Shown piece by piece: positions 1 through 8,081 of a DNA stretch of 44,958 bases. Each line of letters begins with the position of its first letter. Position 1 is the first letter of the stretch. The position numbers and the translations under genes are program-made. This DNA is from Gammaproteobacteria bacterium. GTDB taxonomy: Bacteria; Pseudomonadota; Gammaproteobacteria; SZUA-229. The notes beneath the pieces were generated by a model that was given only the letters and a program-made list of their open reading frames with translations, did no database searches and was not told the origin of the DNA. Location of the stretch: assembly GCA_030637945.1 (NCBI GenBank), contig DAOWFN010000092.1, forward strand, positions 1 through 44,958. Reading direction: 5' to 3'.

Positions 1-112
1 CGAGAGTGGTATAGGTGAAAAGAATGGCGACGAGAACGACCACTACCAGCAGCTCTAGTAGAGTAAAGCCATGATGTCGCTTAGTGATTTGAGATGTAAA
101 GCTTGTTTGCAT
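1..112 (-). CDS. gspH: GspH-like type II secretion minor pseudopilin, N-terminal part only
   Basis: The gene runs off the left edge; only about the first 37 codons are present, starting at an ATG at 112. They show a short basic leader ending in a glycine (residue 15), then FTLLELLVVVVLVAI, which is the class III prepilin cleavage site (Gly at -1, Phe at +1, Glu at +5) and the start of the hydrophobic pseudopilin helix. A prepilin peptidase would cut and methylate it, and it would join the type II secretion pseudopilus tip. It follows gspG on the same strand after a 104-bp gap, which is the position of gspH in gsp operons, so the name rests on context. A GspI-type minor pseudopilin is the alternative. 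No strong ribosome-binding site is visible. Confidence 0.75.
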   Translation of the reverse strand, partial: MQTSFTSQITKRHHGFTLLELLVVVVLVAILFTYTTL

Positions 113-134
113 ATTTAGCAGCAAACCCAATAGT

Positions 135-167
135 CGTCATTCCGGCTAAAAACGTGCCGGAATGACG
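135..167. repeat. 12-bp perfect inverted repeat between gspG and gspH
   Basis: CGTCATTCCGGC (135-146) is mirrored exactly by GCCGGAATGACG (156-167) around a 9-base loop. There is no T-run on either side, so it looks like a REP-type palindrome rather than an intrinsic terminator. It may stabilise the gspG part of the message or lower gspH expression. Confidence 0.7.
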
Positions 168-216
168 CGGGTTAAAAAATAAAACCAGATGCTTGATTTC
201 AAAGAGGTGTTTGATC

Positions 217-675
217 CTAATCCCATGAACCGATGTCTGTATTAGGGCCTTCACCACCGGGTGCGGCATCAGCACCTAGTGAAAAAATATCGGTCTCACC
301 GTGTTCGCCAGGGTTTAAATATAAGTAGTCATTGCCCCAGGGATCTTTGTTCAACTTTTTGATGTAACCGCCCTGTTTCCAGTTTTGTGCTTCAGGTGAA
401 GAAGAGGGTTTATTCACCAGTGCATCCAGTCCTTGATCTGTCGTCGGGTAGACATAATTGTCCAGGCGATATATATCCAGAGCACCGCCTAATGCCTGGA
501 TATCATTTTTCGCTTTGGCAACACGGGCTTTATCCGGGTTATCCATTATGCGAGGTACAACAACACTGGCTAAGATACCGATGATGACTACAACGACCAT
601 GATTTCGATCAGGGTAAAACCAGACTGTTTCCCAATATGTTTATATGGGGTGAATTTTGCTGTTTGATAAAACAC
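217..675 (-). CDS. gspG: Type II secretion system major pseudopilin GspG
   Basis: This 152-residue protein is the main subunit of the periplasmic pseudopilus that pushes folded exoproteins through the secretin. A basic leader ends in QSG and is followed by FTLIEIMVVVVIIGILASVVVP, the prepilin cleavage motif with Glu at +5 and the polymerising helix. The C-terminal half has the typical GspG features: the DIYRLDNYVYPTTDQGLDAL region, the DPWGNDY motif and an Asp-rich calcium-site tail near GADAAPGGEGPNTDIGSWD. Length matches the family. The start is a GTG at 675, supported by GGAG seven bases upstream. The gene is transcribed away from rrtA and from gspC-F, which is unlike the usual C-to-N order, so the operon has been split. 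Confidence 0.95.
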   Translation of the reverse strand: MFYQTAKFTPYKHIGKQSGFTLIEIMVVVVIIGILASVVVPRIMDNPDKARVAKAKNDIQALGGALDIYRLDNYVYPTTDQGLDALVNKPSSSPEAQNWKQGGYIKKLNKDPWGNDYLYLNPGEHGETDIFSLGADAAPGGEGPNTDIGSWD

Positions 676-801
676 GTAAAAGCTCCAGTGAATGCAAATC
701 TATGTTGCACGGGTTAATTGCTTTAAACTGCGAAAGTTATGTTAAAAGCACAAAAAATATCTTTTGGATAATAGCAAATGCCAGGCTAACTGCCTATTAC
801 A

Positions 802-1407
802 ATGACAATATCTAATCTATTAAAGTTTCGTTACCAATATCATTCTAGTCATATTCTCTGGTTTATCCTATTTCTGCTTTCCTTTTCTTTGCAGGCGTTT
901 GAATGGGTGGATAGCTGGCGATTTAACCGTGGTCTGGTCGCGCAGGGAGAAGTATGGTTATTGCTCAGCGGGCATATCGTGCATTTGAACTGGTCGCATT
1001 GGTTGTTGAATATGGCAGGTTTGGCCATCGTGGCTTTTTTCTTTAGTGCACATGCCACGTTCAAACAATGGTTTATTGTTATCGTCGTTTCATCCAGTGT
1101 CATTAGTGCCGGGATATGGTGGGGGATGCCTGAACTGCGTTATTATGTGGGTTTGTCGGGTGTGCTACATGGTTTATTTTTGTATGGCGCTCTGCGAGAA
1201 ATCCGATTCTACCCGGTCAGCGGTTATGTGTTGACGACGGTATTGATCGCGAAACTGGTCTGGGAATTTTTTAACGGTGCATTGCCCGGTTCAGAAGATA
1301 TGGCAGGCGGTCGCGTGTTAACTGAAGCGCATCTATTGGGTGCTATTGGCGGTATTCTGGTGTGGTTTTTAGAGTGGATAAAAGATATAACGGATAAAAA
1401 TCAATGA
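802..1407 (+). CDS. rrtA: Rhombosortase-like rhomboid intramembrane serine protease
   Basis: This 201-residue protein has about six hydrophobic segments and is a short, GlpG-like rhomboid. The likely catalytic serine is Ser119 in GLSGVLHG and the partner histidine is His177 in EAHLLGAIGG. An upstream NWSHWLLNMAGL segment supplies the conserved His/Asn region. Small size, the GLSGVLHG form of the active site and its place beside type II secretion genes fit the rhombosortase family (RrtA), which processes proteins carrying a C-terminal GlyGly-CTERM signal after their export. That assignment is from family knowledge plus context; a generic rhomboid is the alternative. No GlyGly-CTERM substrate is encoded in this window. 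It is divergent from gspG, 126 bp away. Confidence 0.75.
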   Translation: MTISNLLKFRYQYHSSHILWFILFLLSFSLQAFEWVDSWRFNRGLVAQGEVWLLLSGHIVHLNWSHWLLNMAGLAIVAFFFSAHATFKQWFIVIVVSSSVISAGIWWGMPELRYYVGLSGVLHGLFLYGALREIRFYPVSGYVLTTVLIAKLVWEFFNGALPGSEDMAGGRVLTEAHLLGAIGGILVWFLEWIKDITDKNQ

Positions 1408-1488
1408 TGGTGCTGATTGCATCTTTTATGGCCACAAATTACACTGCGATATACCATAAGAACGCTGAGCGTAAATACATTAAATTAA

Positions 1489-2634
1489 ATGCCTGAAACC
1501 ATAGCAGACGATTCTGTAGGAATTGTTGAAACAAAAACTACCCACTTTGCTGAAGCGTTAACGCTGGAATGCGATAAAACCCTGGCAGAGTATGACATTG
1601 CCTATGAGACCTATGGCGAACTGAATGCGGATTCCAGTAATGCTATCCTGATCTGCCATGCTCTATCAGGTGATCAACATGCTGCGGGTTATTACGGCAT
1701 GGATGATAAAAAGCCGGGCTGGTGGGATAGCGCAATAGGCCCGGGCAAGCCAATTGATACCAATCGGTTTTTTGTGGTGTCTATTAACAATCTTGGTGGT
1801 TGTAAAGGTTCAAGTGGTCCTAATACCGTTAATCCTGAAACGGGCAAATACTGGGGGCCTGACTTTCCTATCGTTACCGTCAAGGATTGGGTGAAGTGCC
1901 AATACCGCTTTATGCTGTCACTCAACATAAACCACTGGTGTGCCGTTATCGGCGGCAGCCTGGGTGGTATGCAGGTTCTGCAATGGACGATCGATTATCC
2001 GGATTTAATAAAACATGCCATTGTTATAGCGGCAGCACCTAAGCTTTCAGCACAGAATATTGCATTTAATGAGGTGGCTCGCCAGTCTATTATGTCAGAC
2101 CCTGATTTTTGTGATGGGCATTATCTGGAAAACGATACCGTGCCACGTCGTGGGCTGATGCTGGCGAGGATGCTGGGACATATTACTTATTTATCGGATG
2201 ACGCCATGCGCGATAAGTTTGGCCGTGAATTGCGAGAAGGTAAGCTAAATTTTGGTTTTGATGTGGATTTTCAGGTCGAAAGCTATCTGCGTTATCAGGG
2301 GCGTTCATTTGTTGATCGTTTTGACGCTAATACCTATTTATTGATGACCAAAACACTGGATTATTTTGATCCGGCCAGTGACTATGAAGACAATCTGGCA
2401 CTGGCAGTAAAACAGACCAGTGCCCAATTTCTGGTTATTTCATTTACTTCTGACTGGCGGTTTGCGCCAGAGCGCTCACGGGAGATTACCAAAGCTTTGT
2501 TGCAGGCTGAAAAGCGAGTGAGTTATATCGAAATCGATGCTAATCAGGGGCATGATGCTTTTTTAATCCCAATTCCTCATTACATGAATGTTTTAGGCTC
2601 GTACATGCTGAATATTGCTAAGGATCTGTCATGA
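1489..2634 (+). CDS. metX: Homoserine O-acyltransferase MetX
   Basis: This 381-residue alpha/beta-hydrolase-fold enzyme acylates L-homoserine, the first committed step to methionine. The nucleophile elbow GGSLGGMQ gives Ser157. Asp322 (in TSDWRF) and His355 (in NQGHDAFL) complete the triad. Other conserved blocks are ICHALSGDQHAAGYY, KPGWWDSAIGPGKPIDT and LGGCKGSSGP. The whole protein aligns by eye to the Pseudomonas MetX. Several gammaproteobacterial MetX enzymes use succinyl-CoA rather than acetyl-CoA, and I cannot decide between them here. The stop overlaps the metW start (ATGA), showing translational coupling. No clear Shine-Dalgarno precedes the ATG. Confidence 0.93.
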   Translation: MPETIADDSVGIVETKTTHFAEALTLECDKTLAEYDIAYETYGELNADSSNAILICHALSGDQHAAGYYGMDDKKPGWWDSAIGPGKPIDTNRFFVVSINNLGGCKGSSGPNTVNPETGKYWGPDFPIVTVKDWVKCQYRFMLSLNINHWCAVIGGSLGGMQVLQWTIDYPDLIKHAIVIAAAPKLSAQNIAFNEVARQSIMSDPDFCDGHYLENDTVPRRGLMLARMLGHITYLSDDAMRDKFGRELREGKLNFGFDVDFQVESYLRYQGRSFVDRFDANTYLLMTKTLDYFDPASDYEDNLALAVKQTSAQFLVISFTSDWRFAPERSREITKALLQAEKRVSYIEIDANQGHDAFLIPIPHYMNVLGSYMLNIAKDLS

Positions 2635-3278
2635 GTCAGGCAATCGAGCATCTAAAGGGAATGGAGAAAGGCAGTCTGCGAGCAGATCTGGACATTATTG
2701 CGGGCTGGATAAAAGCAGATACCAAGGTGCTGGATCTAGGCTGTGGTGATGGCACATTGTTGGCGTATCTGCGTGATCAGCATAATGTTCTAGGGTATGG
2801 GCTTGAGATTGATCTATTTAACATCGAAGTGTGTGTTGAAAAAAATATCAACGTCATTCAGGCAAATCTTAATGATGGCTTAAAGGCTTATTTTGCGGAC
2901 AATAGTTTCGACTGTGTCATCATGAGTCAAACGTTACAGGCGACGGAGCAGCCTGATCTGTTAATCGAGGAAATGTTGAGAGTTGGCGCTGAGGGTATCG
3001 TCACTTTTCCTAATATGGCGCACTGGAGTGCACGTTTGCAACTGGGTTTGAAAGGCATTATGCCCGTTACAAAAAACTTGCCAAATCAATGGTTTAATAC
3101 GCCGAATGTACACTTGTGTACGCTTAATGATTTTGAAATACTGTGCCAAAAGCACGGTATTCAGATTCTGGAGCGCGCGGTAGTGGATTACAGCCATAAA
3201 AAAGGCAGTTGGCTGACGAATTTGTTTCCCAATTTGCTAGGCGAAATTGCTATTTACCGTTTCTGTCGCCACCAGTAA
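2631..3278 (+). CDS. metW: Methionine biosynthesis protein MetW (methyltransferase fold)
   Basis: This 215-residue protein has a class I SAM-dependent methyltransferase fold: motif I is VLDLGCGDGTLLAYL near residues 33-47, followed by the acidic GYGLEID and the FDCVIMSQTLQATEQPD block typical of MetW. MetW works with MetX in methionine synthesis, and in the partner-dependent MetX group it is required for or stimulates acyltransferase activity. The start overlaps the metX stop by four bases. An internal Met11 (MEKGSLRADLDII) lies closer to the start of many family members, so the first ten residues are uncertain. The metX-metW pair is the same as in Pseudomonas. Confidence 0.92.
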   Translation: MSQAIEHLKGMEKGSLRADLDIIAGWIKADTKVLDLGCGDGTLLAYLRDQHNVLGYGLEIDLFNIEVCVEKNINVIQANLNDGLKAYFADNSFDCVIMSQTLQATEQPDLLIEEMLRVGAEGIVTFPNMAHWSARLQLGLKGIMPVTKNLPNQWFNTPNVHLCTLNDFEILCQKHGIQILERAVVDYSHKKGSWLTNLFPNLLGEIAIYRFCRHQ

Positions 3279-3324
3279 GAATCCTTCAGTTAAACTTTTA
3301 GCTAATTTTCACGTCTCATTAACG

Positions 3325-3354
3325 TTGTTTTCATGCCAATTGTGAAAATATAAT
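3325..3354 (+). promoter_or_regulatory. Candidate sigma-70 promoter for gspCDEF
   Basis: TTGTTT at 3325-3330 and a perfect TATAAT at 3349-3354 are separated by 18 bases, about 85 bp upstream of gspC. It sits in the 160-bp gap after metW, the only sizeable gap before the gsp genes. It is a match by eye only. Confidence 0.45.
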
Positions 3355-3438
3355 GTTAATTCATGTAATTGCTCAGCAATGCAGGGCATAGACTGCTAGA
3401 ATTTAGCTTACGTACGAACTTTAAGAATATATCTCAAA

Positions 3439-4329
3439 TTGATAGCTAACACACTGATAACACAACTAAACAACCCGGTTGTGTTACTGAAAATTAACCA
3501 ACGTATGGCTGTGATAATGAGTTTACTGCTTATCGTTGCCTGCGCCTATTTGTTGGTAGAAACCACCTGGATGTTTTTTTCACAGGAGGATGAAAAGGTG
3601 TTGCCAGTTCAGAAAAAAATTGGGTCGGTCAGTAGTAAGCAGGCGCAACAGAATAAATTTAGACAATTAACATCGGCTAATGTTTTTGGTATCAGTCAAA
3701 GTGCGCCGGTGGCTAAACAAGCTAAAGCGCCTGAAACAAAGCTTAATCTCACTCTTAAAGGTGTTTTGGCAGCAAAGCCAATGAAGTTAGCCAGCGCTAT
3801 TATCGCCCAGGGGAAATCCGGTAAGGAAGAAATTTACGGCGTGGGTGATAAAATGAAGGGCGGGGTTTTAATCAAAGAGATTCATCCAGAGCATGTGGTG
3901 CTCGAGCGTAGCGGTCGAAGGGAGATATTAAAGCTGCAGAAAATAAGCGGTGTTAATTTAAAGCCAACGAATAAGGCAGGATATAATTTACGGTCTGGTG
4001 GTTCAGGTGGCGTCGCTGGAAGAGCGCTAGCAACAATCCGAAAAGATATTCTAAAAAACCCGACGTCATTTGGTGAATATGCGCTACCTGTTGTCGTCAA
4101 AGAAAATGGTAAACAAGTCGGCTATCGTTTACAGCCACAGAAAAAAGGTGAGTTACTCTCTGAGTTAGGGATACGGCCTACAGACGTGATAACAGAGATT
4201 AATGGCGTAAAACTGGATAAACCTCAAAACGGCATCAGTGCTTTGCGTAAATTAAGTACAGCGAAAAATGTGAATATAGTGGTGAAGCGTAATGGCGCAG
4301 AAGTCCCGCTCAGCATTACGCTACAATAA
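3439..4329 (+). CDS. gspC: Type II secretion inner-membrane protein GspC
   Basis: This protein of about 296 residues links the inner-membrane platform to the secretin. It has a short cytoplasmic tail, one membrane helix (about residues 24-43), a Lys/Gln-rich linker, and a homology-region domain around KLNLTLKGVLAAKP to VVLERSGRREILKL. A C-terminal PDZ-like domain lies around LSELGIRPTDVITEINGVKLD. The HR domain contacts the N0 domain of GspD. The start is uncertain: a TTG at 3439 gives the usual cytoplasmic tail length, while GTG (codon 15) or ATG (codon 23) are later options and none has a strong ribosome-binding site. It is followed by gspD after 23 bp. Confidence 0.9.
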   Translation: MIANTLITQLNNPVVLLKINQRMAVIMSLLLIVACAYLLVETTWMFFSQEDEKVLPVQKKIGSVSSKQAQQNKFRQLTSANVFGISQSAPVAKQAKAPETKLNLTLKGVLAAKPMKLASAIIAQGKSGKEEIYGVGDKMKGGVLIKEIHPEHVVLERSGRREILKLQKISGVNLKPTNKAGYNLRSGGSGGVAGRALATIRKDILKNPTSFGEYALPVVVKENGKQVGYRLQPQKKGELLSELGIRPTDVITEINGVKLDKPQNGISALRKLSTAKNVNIVVKRNGAEVPLSITLQ

Positions 4330-4352
4330 GAAAGATATTTAGGAAAGTTTGC

Positions 4353-6422
4353 ATGACAATGGTTCAATTACTAACACGATTATTATCATCTGGTTTGCGC
4401 TCGCGGCGTACGGCTAAAGGTGTGTTGTTATCAGCTTTGTTATCTCTTTGTATTGCTACCCAGGCTATTGCCGATGAAATCACGCTAAATCTAAAAGATG
4501 CTGATATCCGCGCATTGATCAGCACTGTTTCCAAATTTACCGGTAAAAACTTCATTATTGATCCGCGCGTTAAAGCGAAGGTAACGGTCATCTCAGCGAA
4601 TACACTAACGCCTGAAGCGGTGTATGAAGTTTTTCTTTCTGTTTTGCAAGTACATGGTTATGCTGCCGTGCCAACAGGTTCGGTGATCAAAATTGTTCCC
4701 GAGGTCAATGCCAAGCAAGGCCCATTGCCATTGTCTACCAGACAAGATACATATCTTTCTGACGAATTAATTACAAAGATCATTCGTTTAGATCATGTTC
4801 CTGCATCACAGCTAGTTCCGATATTAAGACCTCTGGTGCCACAGCAAGGCCATCTGGCAGCATACAATCCGACAAATACATTAATAATTACTGACCATGC
4901 CGGCAATATAAGGCGCCTGTTAAAAATTATTGCTGGTGTTGATCGTCCAGACAGTGATGAGCTGGAGATTATCCCGTTAAAACATGCTTCAGCTTCTGAG
5001 TTGGTGCGTATCTTAAATTCGCTTAATACGGGCGGTGCTGCTGCTAAAGGTGCTACGAAAAAAGTGAAACTGGCTGCAGATGATAGAACCAACAGTGTTT
5101 TAGTGACTGGCGAGCGTTCCTCACGGTTAAGGATGCGAGCAACCATCAGTTATCTAGATACGCCATTAGAAGATGGTGGTGGTAATACGCATGTCATCTA
5201 TTTGAAATATGCTAAAGCAGAAAATCTGGCAAAGATATTAACCGGTTTAAAAGAAGAGGGTAAAAGAGCAAAGGCCTCTAAAGTAAAAGCTGCGCCAACG
5301 AAAGTAACGACGGGTAGTGTCATTAGCCAGAATGCCATTATTCAGGCAGATGAAGAAACCAATGCGTTAATTATTACCGCTGACCAAAACACGGTCAAAA
5401 ATTTAAAAGCCGTTATTCGCCAGTTGGACATACGACGTGCACAGGTGTTGATCGAAGCAATTATCGCTGAGATCACTACTACTAATGATAAAGAGATCGG
5501 TGTTGGACTGGCAGTCGATGCATCACAGCGAGACAGCGGTGCTTTGCCCGTAGGTGTGAGTAATTTCGCCGGTGTTGGTGATTTACTGCTAGCAGCCCTT
5601 GGTGATGCTGTACCAACATCGTTACCTTCAGGTTTGTCCTTTGGTATCGGCGGCGAAGGCAGTTCAGGCGTGAGATATGGTGCTCTGTTGCGTGCTTTAC
5701 AAACGGATCAAAATACCAACATCTTATCAACCCCGAATATCGTTACACTGGATAATGAAGAGGCAGAACTAATCGTTGGTCAGAATTTACCGTTTGTAAC
5801 GGGTAGTTTTACCGGCACCGGAAGTACTGATCCAAGTAACCCATTTCAAACCATCGAAAGGCAGGATGTTGGTTTAACCTTAAAAGTAACGCCACAGATT
5901 AATGAAGGTGATACCGTTAAACTGGTGATAGAGCAGGAGACATCAAGCGTGATTCCGGGTACTGTTGAGCTCGGTATAGCTACACGAAAACGCTCGATTA
6001 AAACAAGTGTATTAGTGGATGATGGAGGTATCCTTATTTTAGGTGGTTTGATTCAGGAGGAAGTAACAGACACAGAAAGTAAAGTGCCACTGCTCGGTGA
6101 TATCCCATTGATAGGGTTTTTATTCCGCTCGCAAAGTACTACCAAATCAAAAGCAAATTTGATGGTGTTCTTGCGTCCAAGTATTTTACGTGATCATAGA
6201 GATGCCGCTTTTATAACCAACGAAAAGTATAATTATATACGTGGTATAGAAAGCGAAGCATATAACGAAGAGGATGGAAGTTTTGGTTTGTTAGATAGTG
6301 CAGCGCCAAGATTGCCGCCCATAGAAGAGTTGGACAGGTCAAAACAAGCGGAAGAAAAATCACAGGTTAACATTGATTCAGACGATAGCGACTGGGATGA
6401 AGATGATGATGGATTCCTCTAA
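4353..6422 (+). CDS. gspD: Type II secretion system secretin GspD
   Basis: This 689-residue protein forms the outer-membrane channel of the type II system. A signal peptide ends near residue 40 (IATQAIADE). It is followed by the N0 domain (EITLNLKDADIRALISTVSKFTG), N1-N3 repeats each with NTLIIT, NSVLVTG or NALIITA strands, and the secretin barrel with the signature VPLLGDIPLIGFLFRS. The tail after MVFLRPSILRD is long and ends in an acidic run (DSDDSDWDEDDDGF), which may be the pilotin-binding region. AGGAAAG lies just before the ATG. The end overlaps the gspE reading frame, so translation is likely coupled. Confidence 0.96.
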   Translation: MTMVQLLTRLLSSGLRSRRTAKGVLLSALLSLCIATQAIADEITLNLKDADIRALISTVSKFTGKNFIIDPRVKAKVTVISANTLTPEAVYEVFLSVLQVHGYAAVPTGSVIKIVPEVNAKQGPLPLSTRQDTYLSDELITKIIRLDHVPASQLVPILRPLVPQQGHLAAYNPTNTLIITDHAGNIRRLLKIIAGVDRPDSDELEIIPLKHASASELVRILNSLNTGGAAAKGATKKVKLAADDRTNSVLVTGERSSRLRMRATISYLDTPLEDGGGNTHVIYLKYAKAENLAKILTGLKEEGKRAKASKVKAAPTKVTTGSVISQNAIIQADEETNALIITADQNTVKNLKAVIRQLDIRRAQVLIEAIIAEITTTNDKEIGVGLAVDASQRDSGALPVGVSNFAGVGDLLLAALGDAVPTSLPSGLSFGIGGEGSSGVRYGALLRALQTDQNTNILSTPNIVTLDNEEAELIVGQNLPFVTGSFTGTGSTDPSNPFQTIERQDVGLTLKVTPQINEGDTVKLVIEQETSSVIPGTVELGIATRKRSIKTSVLVDDGGILILGGLIQEEVTDTESKVPLLGDIPLIGFLFRSQSTTKSKANLMVFLRPSILRDHRDAAFITNEKYNYIRGIESEAYNEEDGSFGLLDSAAPRLPPIEELDRSKQAEEKSQVNIDSDDSDWDEDDDGFL

Positions 6423-7950
6423 TGCCGAACAGGCAGTCGAGTTAAATGAGGATAGTAACCCGCAGGATTTAGTCCCACCATTAACCTCACAGATTTTGCC
6501 ATACGCGTTTGCTAAACGTCATGGTGTGCTGATCGGTCAGATCGAAGATGATGTTGTCAATTTATTGCATCGCGACTCGCCTAATCCGGTCGTCCTTGCA
6601 GAAGTTCGTCGCATAACGCGTCGCAATATTTCGTTGAATCCTACTACAGAAGAGCAGTTTGCAGCTTTGCTGGCACAGACCTATGAACAGGGAAGTGACC
6701 AGGCAATGGCGATGATGGAAGGTGTTGGTGACGAGCTGAATTTAGATGAGCTTGCGGAAACACTGGAGCCTGAGGATCTGATGGAGGCGGATGATGATGC
6801 GCCGATCATCCGTTTGATCAACGCATTATTAAGCGAGGCGATAAAAGTTAATGCCTCGGACGTACATGTCGAACCCTTTGAAAATCGTTTACGTATCCGC
6901 TTTCGTGTGGATGGTATGTTGCGTGAGATCTTGCAGCCACCGGGAAATATCGCGCCATTGGTAATATCTCGTATCAAAGTAATGGCAAAACTGGATATTG
7001 CAGAAAAACGTCTGCCACAGGATGGGCGTATCTCGTTACGTGTTGCCGGTCGAGCCGTCGATGTGCGTGTATCAACTTTACCGTCAGGACATGGCGAACG
7101 TGTCGTTATGCGTCTGCTCGATAAACAGGCAGGACGACTTGATCTTGAACAGCTGGGCATGTCGAAAACAGAACATGACAGATTTCATCAGATGCTGCAT
7201 AAACCCCATGGTATTATCCTGGTTACTGGCCCGACTGGATCTGGTAAAACCACAACACTGTATGCTGGTCTAACTATCCTCAATGTTAAATCACGAAATA
7301 TTTTAACGGTCGAAGATCCGATTGAGTATTACATCGATGGAATCGGGCAGACTCAGGTGAATACAAAAGTCGATATGACATTTGCCCGTGGCTTGCGTTC
7401 TATCTTGCGACAGGATCCTGATGTGGTGATGATCGGTGAGATACGTGATCTGGAAACGGCTTCGATCGCCGTTCAAGCCAGTTTGACGGGACATCTCGTG
7501 TTGTCCACCCTGCATACTAATAGTGCGATTGGTGCGATCACCCGTCTACGTGACATGGGTGTTGAACCTTTCTTGCTGGCATCCAGTTTGATCGGTGTAA
7601 TGGCGCAACGACTGGTTAGAAACCTATGTCCGCATTGTAAAAAACCGCATGAGACCACACAGAAAGAACGCGAGTGGCTGAGTATGGATGCAGACGACCA
7701 TACTGTTATTTATTCTGCTGATGGATGCAGTGAATGTAATCATTTAGGTTATATAGGCCGAAGTGGTTTATATGAATTTATTCCTATCGATCATCATTTA
7801 CAAAACATGATTCATGAAGGTGATGGTGAACAGGCGATGGAAGAGTATGCGCGAACGATCTCTCCGAGTCTAAGCCAGGATGGTAAACGCATGATTCTTG
7901 AAGGTGAAACATCGCTCGAAGAAGTTTTGCGTGTTAGTAGAGAAGACTAA
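6373..7950 (+). CDS. gspE: Type II secretion ATPase GspE
   Basis: This is the cytoplasmic hexameric ATPase that powers pseudopilus assembly. The N-terminal domain includes LPYAFAKRHGVLIG, which contacts GspL. The catalytic domain carries Walker A GPTGSGKTTT (Lys292 in this numbering), an Asp box near TVEDPIEY, Walker B VMIGEIRDLET and a His box LVLSTLHTN. A four-cysteine zinc module follows (CPHC ... CSEC about 29 residues later), as in GspE proteins. The start lies inside the end of gspD. The frame opens at 6373, but a run of ATGs at 6397-6409 (ATGAAG followed by three ATGs) is at least as likely to be used. The family length fits either choice. Confidence 0.95.
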   Translation: MIQTIATGMKMMMDSSNAEQAVELNEDSNPQDLVPPLTSQILPYAFAKRHGVLIGQIEDDVVNLLHRDSPNPVVLAEVRRITRRNISLNPTTEEQFAALLAQTYEQGSDQAMAMMEGVGDELNLDELAETLEPEDLMEADDDAPIIRLINALLSEAIKVNASDVHVEPFENRLRIRFRVDGMLREILQPPGNIAPLVISRIKVMAKLDIAEKRLPQDGRISLRVAGRAVDVRVSTLPSGHGERVVMRLLDKQAGRLDLEQLGMSKTEHDRFHQMLHKPHGIILVTGPTGSGKTTTLYAGLTILNVKSRNILTVEDPIEYYIDGIGQTQVNTKVDMTFARGLRSILRQDPDVVMIGEIRDLETASIAVQASLTGHLVLSTLHTNSAIGAITRLRDMGVEPFLLASSLIGVMAQRLVRNLCPHCKKPHETTQKEREWLSMDADDHTVIYSADGCSECNHLGYIGRSGLYEFIPIDHHLQNMIHEGDGEQAMEEYARTISPSLSQDGKRMILEGETSLEEVLRVSRED

Positions 7951-7956
7951 ATAGCA

Positions 7957-8071
7957 GTTAATAACTAATAGTGAATAGTGAATAGTGAAAAGCAAAGAGC
8001 AATTTCTGATAACAGAGCAACAGTGGAAAAAAGAGTTTTTCACTATTCGCTATTCACTAATAACTATTCAC
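7957..8071. repeat. Imperfect 35-bp inverted repeat between gspE and gspF
   Basis: The left arm is 7957-7991 and the right arm 8037-8071; 30 of 35 positions pair, so the RNA would form a long hairpin with a 45-base loop. Inside the left arm the unit AATAGTG is repeated in tandem. It fills almost the whole 131-bp gap in an otherwise tightly packed operon and ends ten bases before the gspF ATG. It resembles small palindromic elements found between genes. Confidence 0.75.
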
Positions 8072-8081
8072 CGCTTTTAAA

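Noticed and set aside
135..167. Intrinsic terminator between gspG and gspH
   Set aside because: The hairpin lacks a T-run on either strand, so it is listed as a palindromic repeat.
7970..8070. CRISPR-like repeats in the gspE-gspF gap
   Set aside because: The AATAGTG units are short, adjacent and without spacers; the structure is an inverted repeat.
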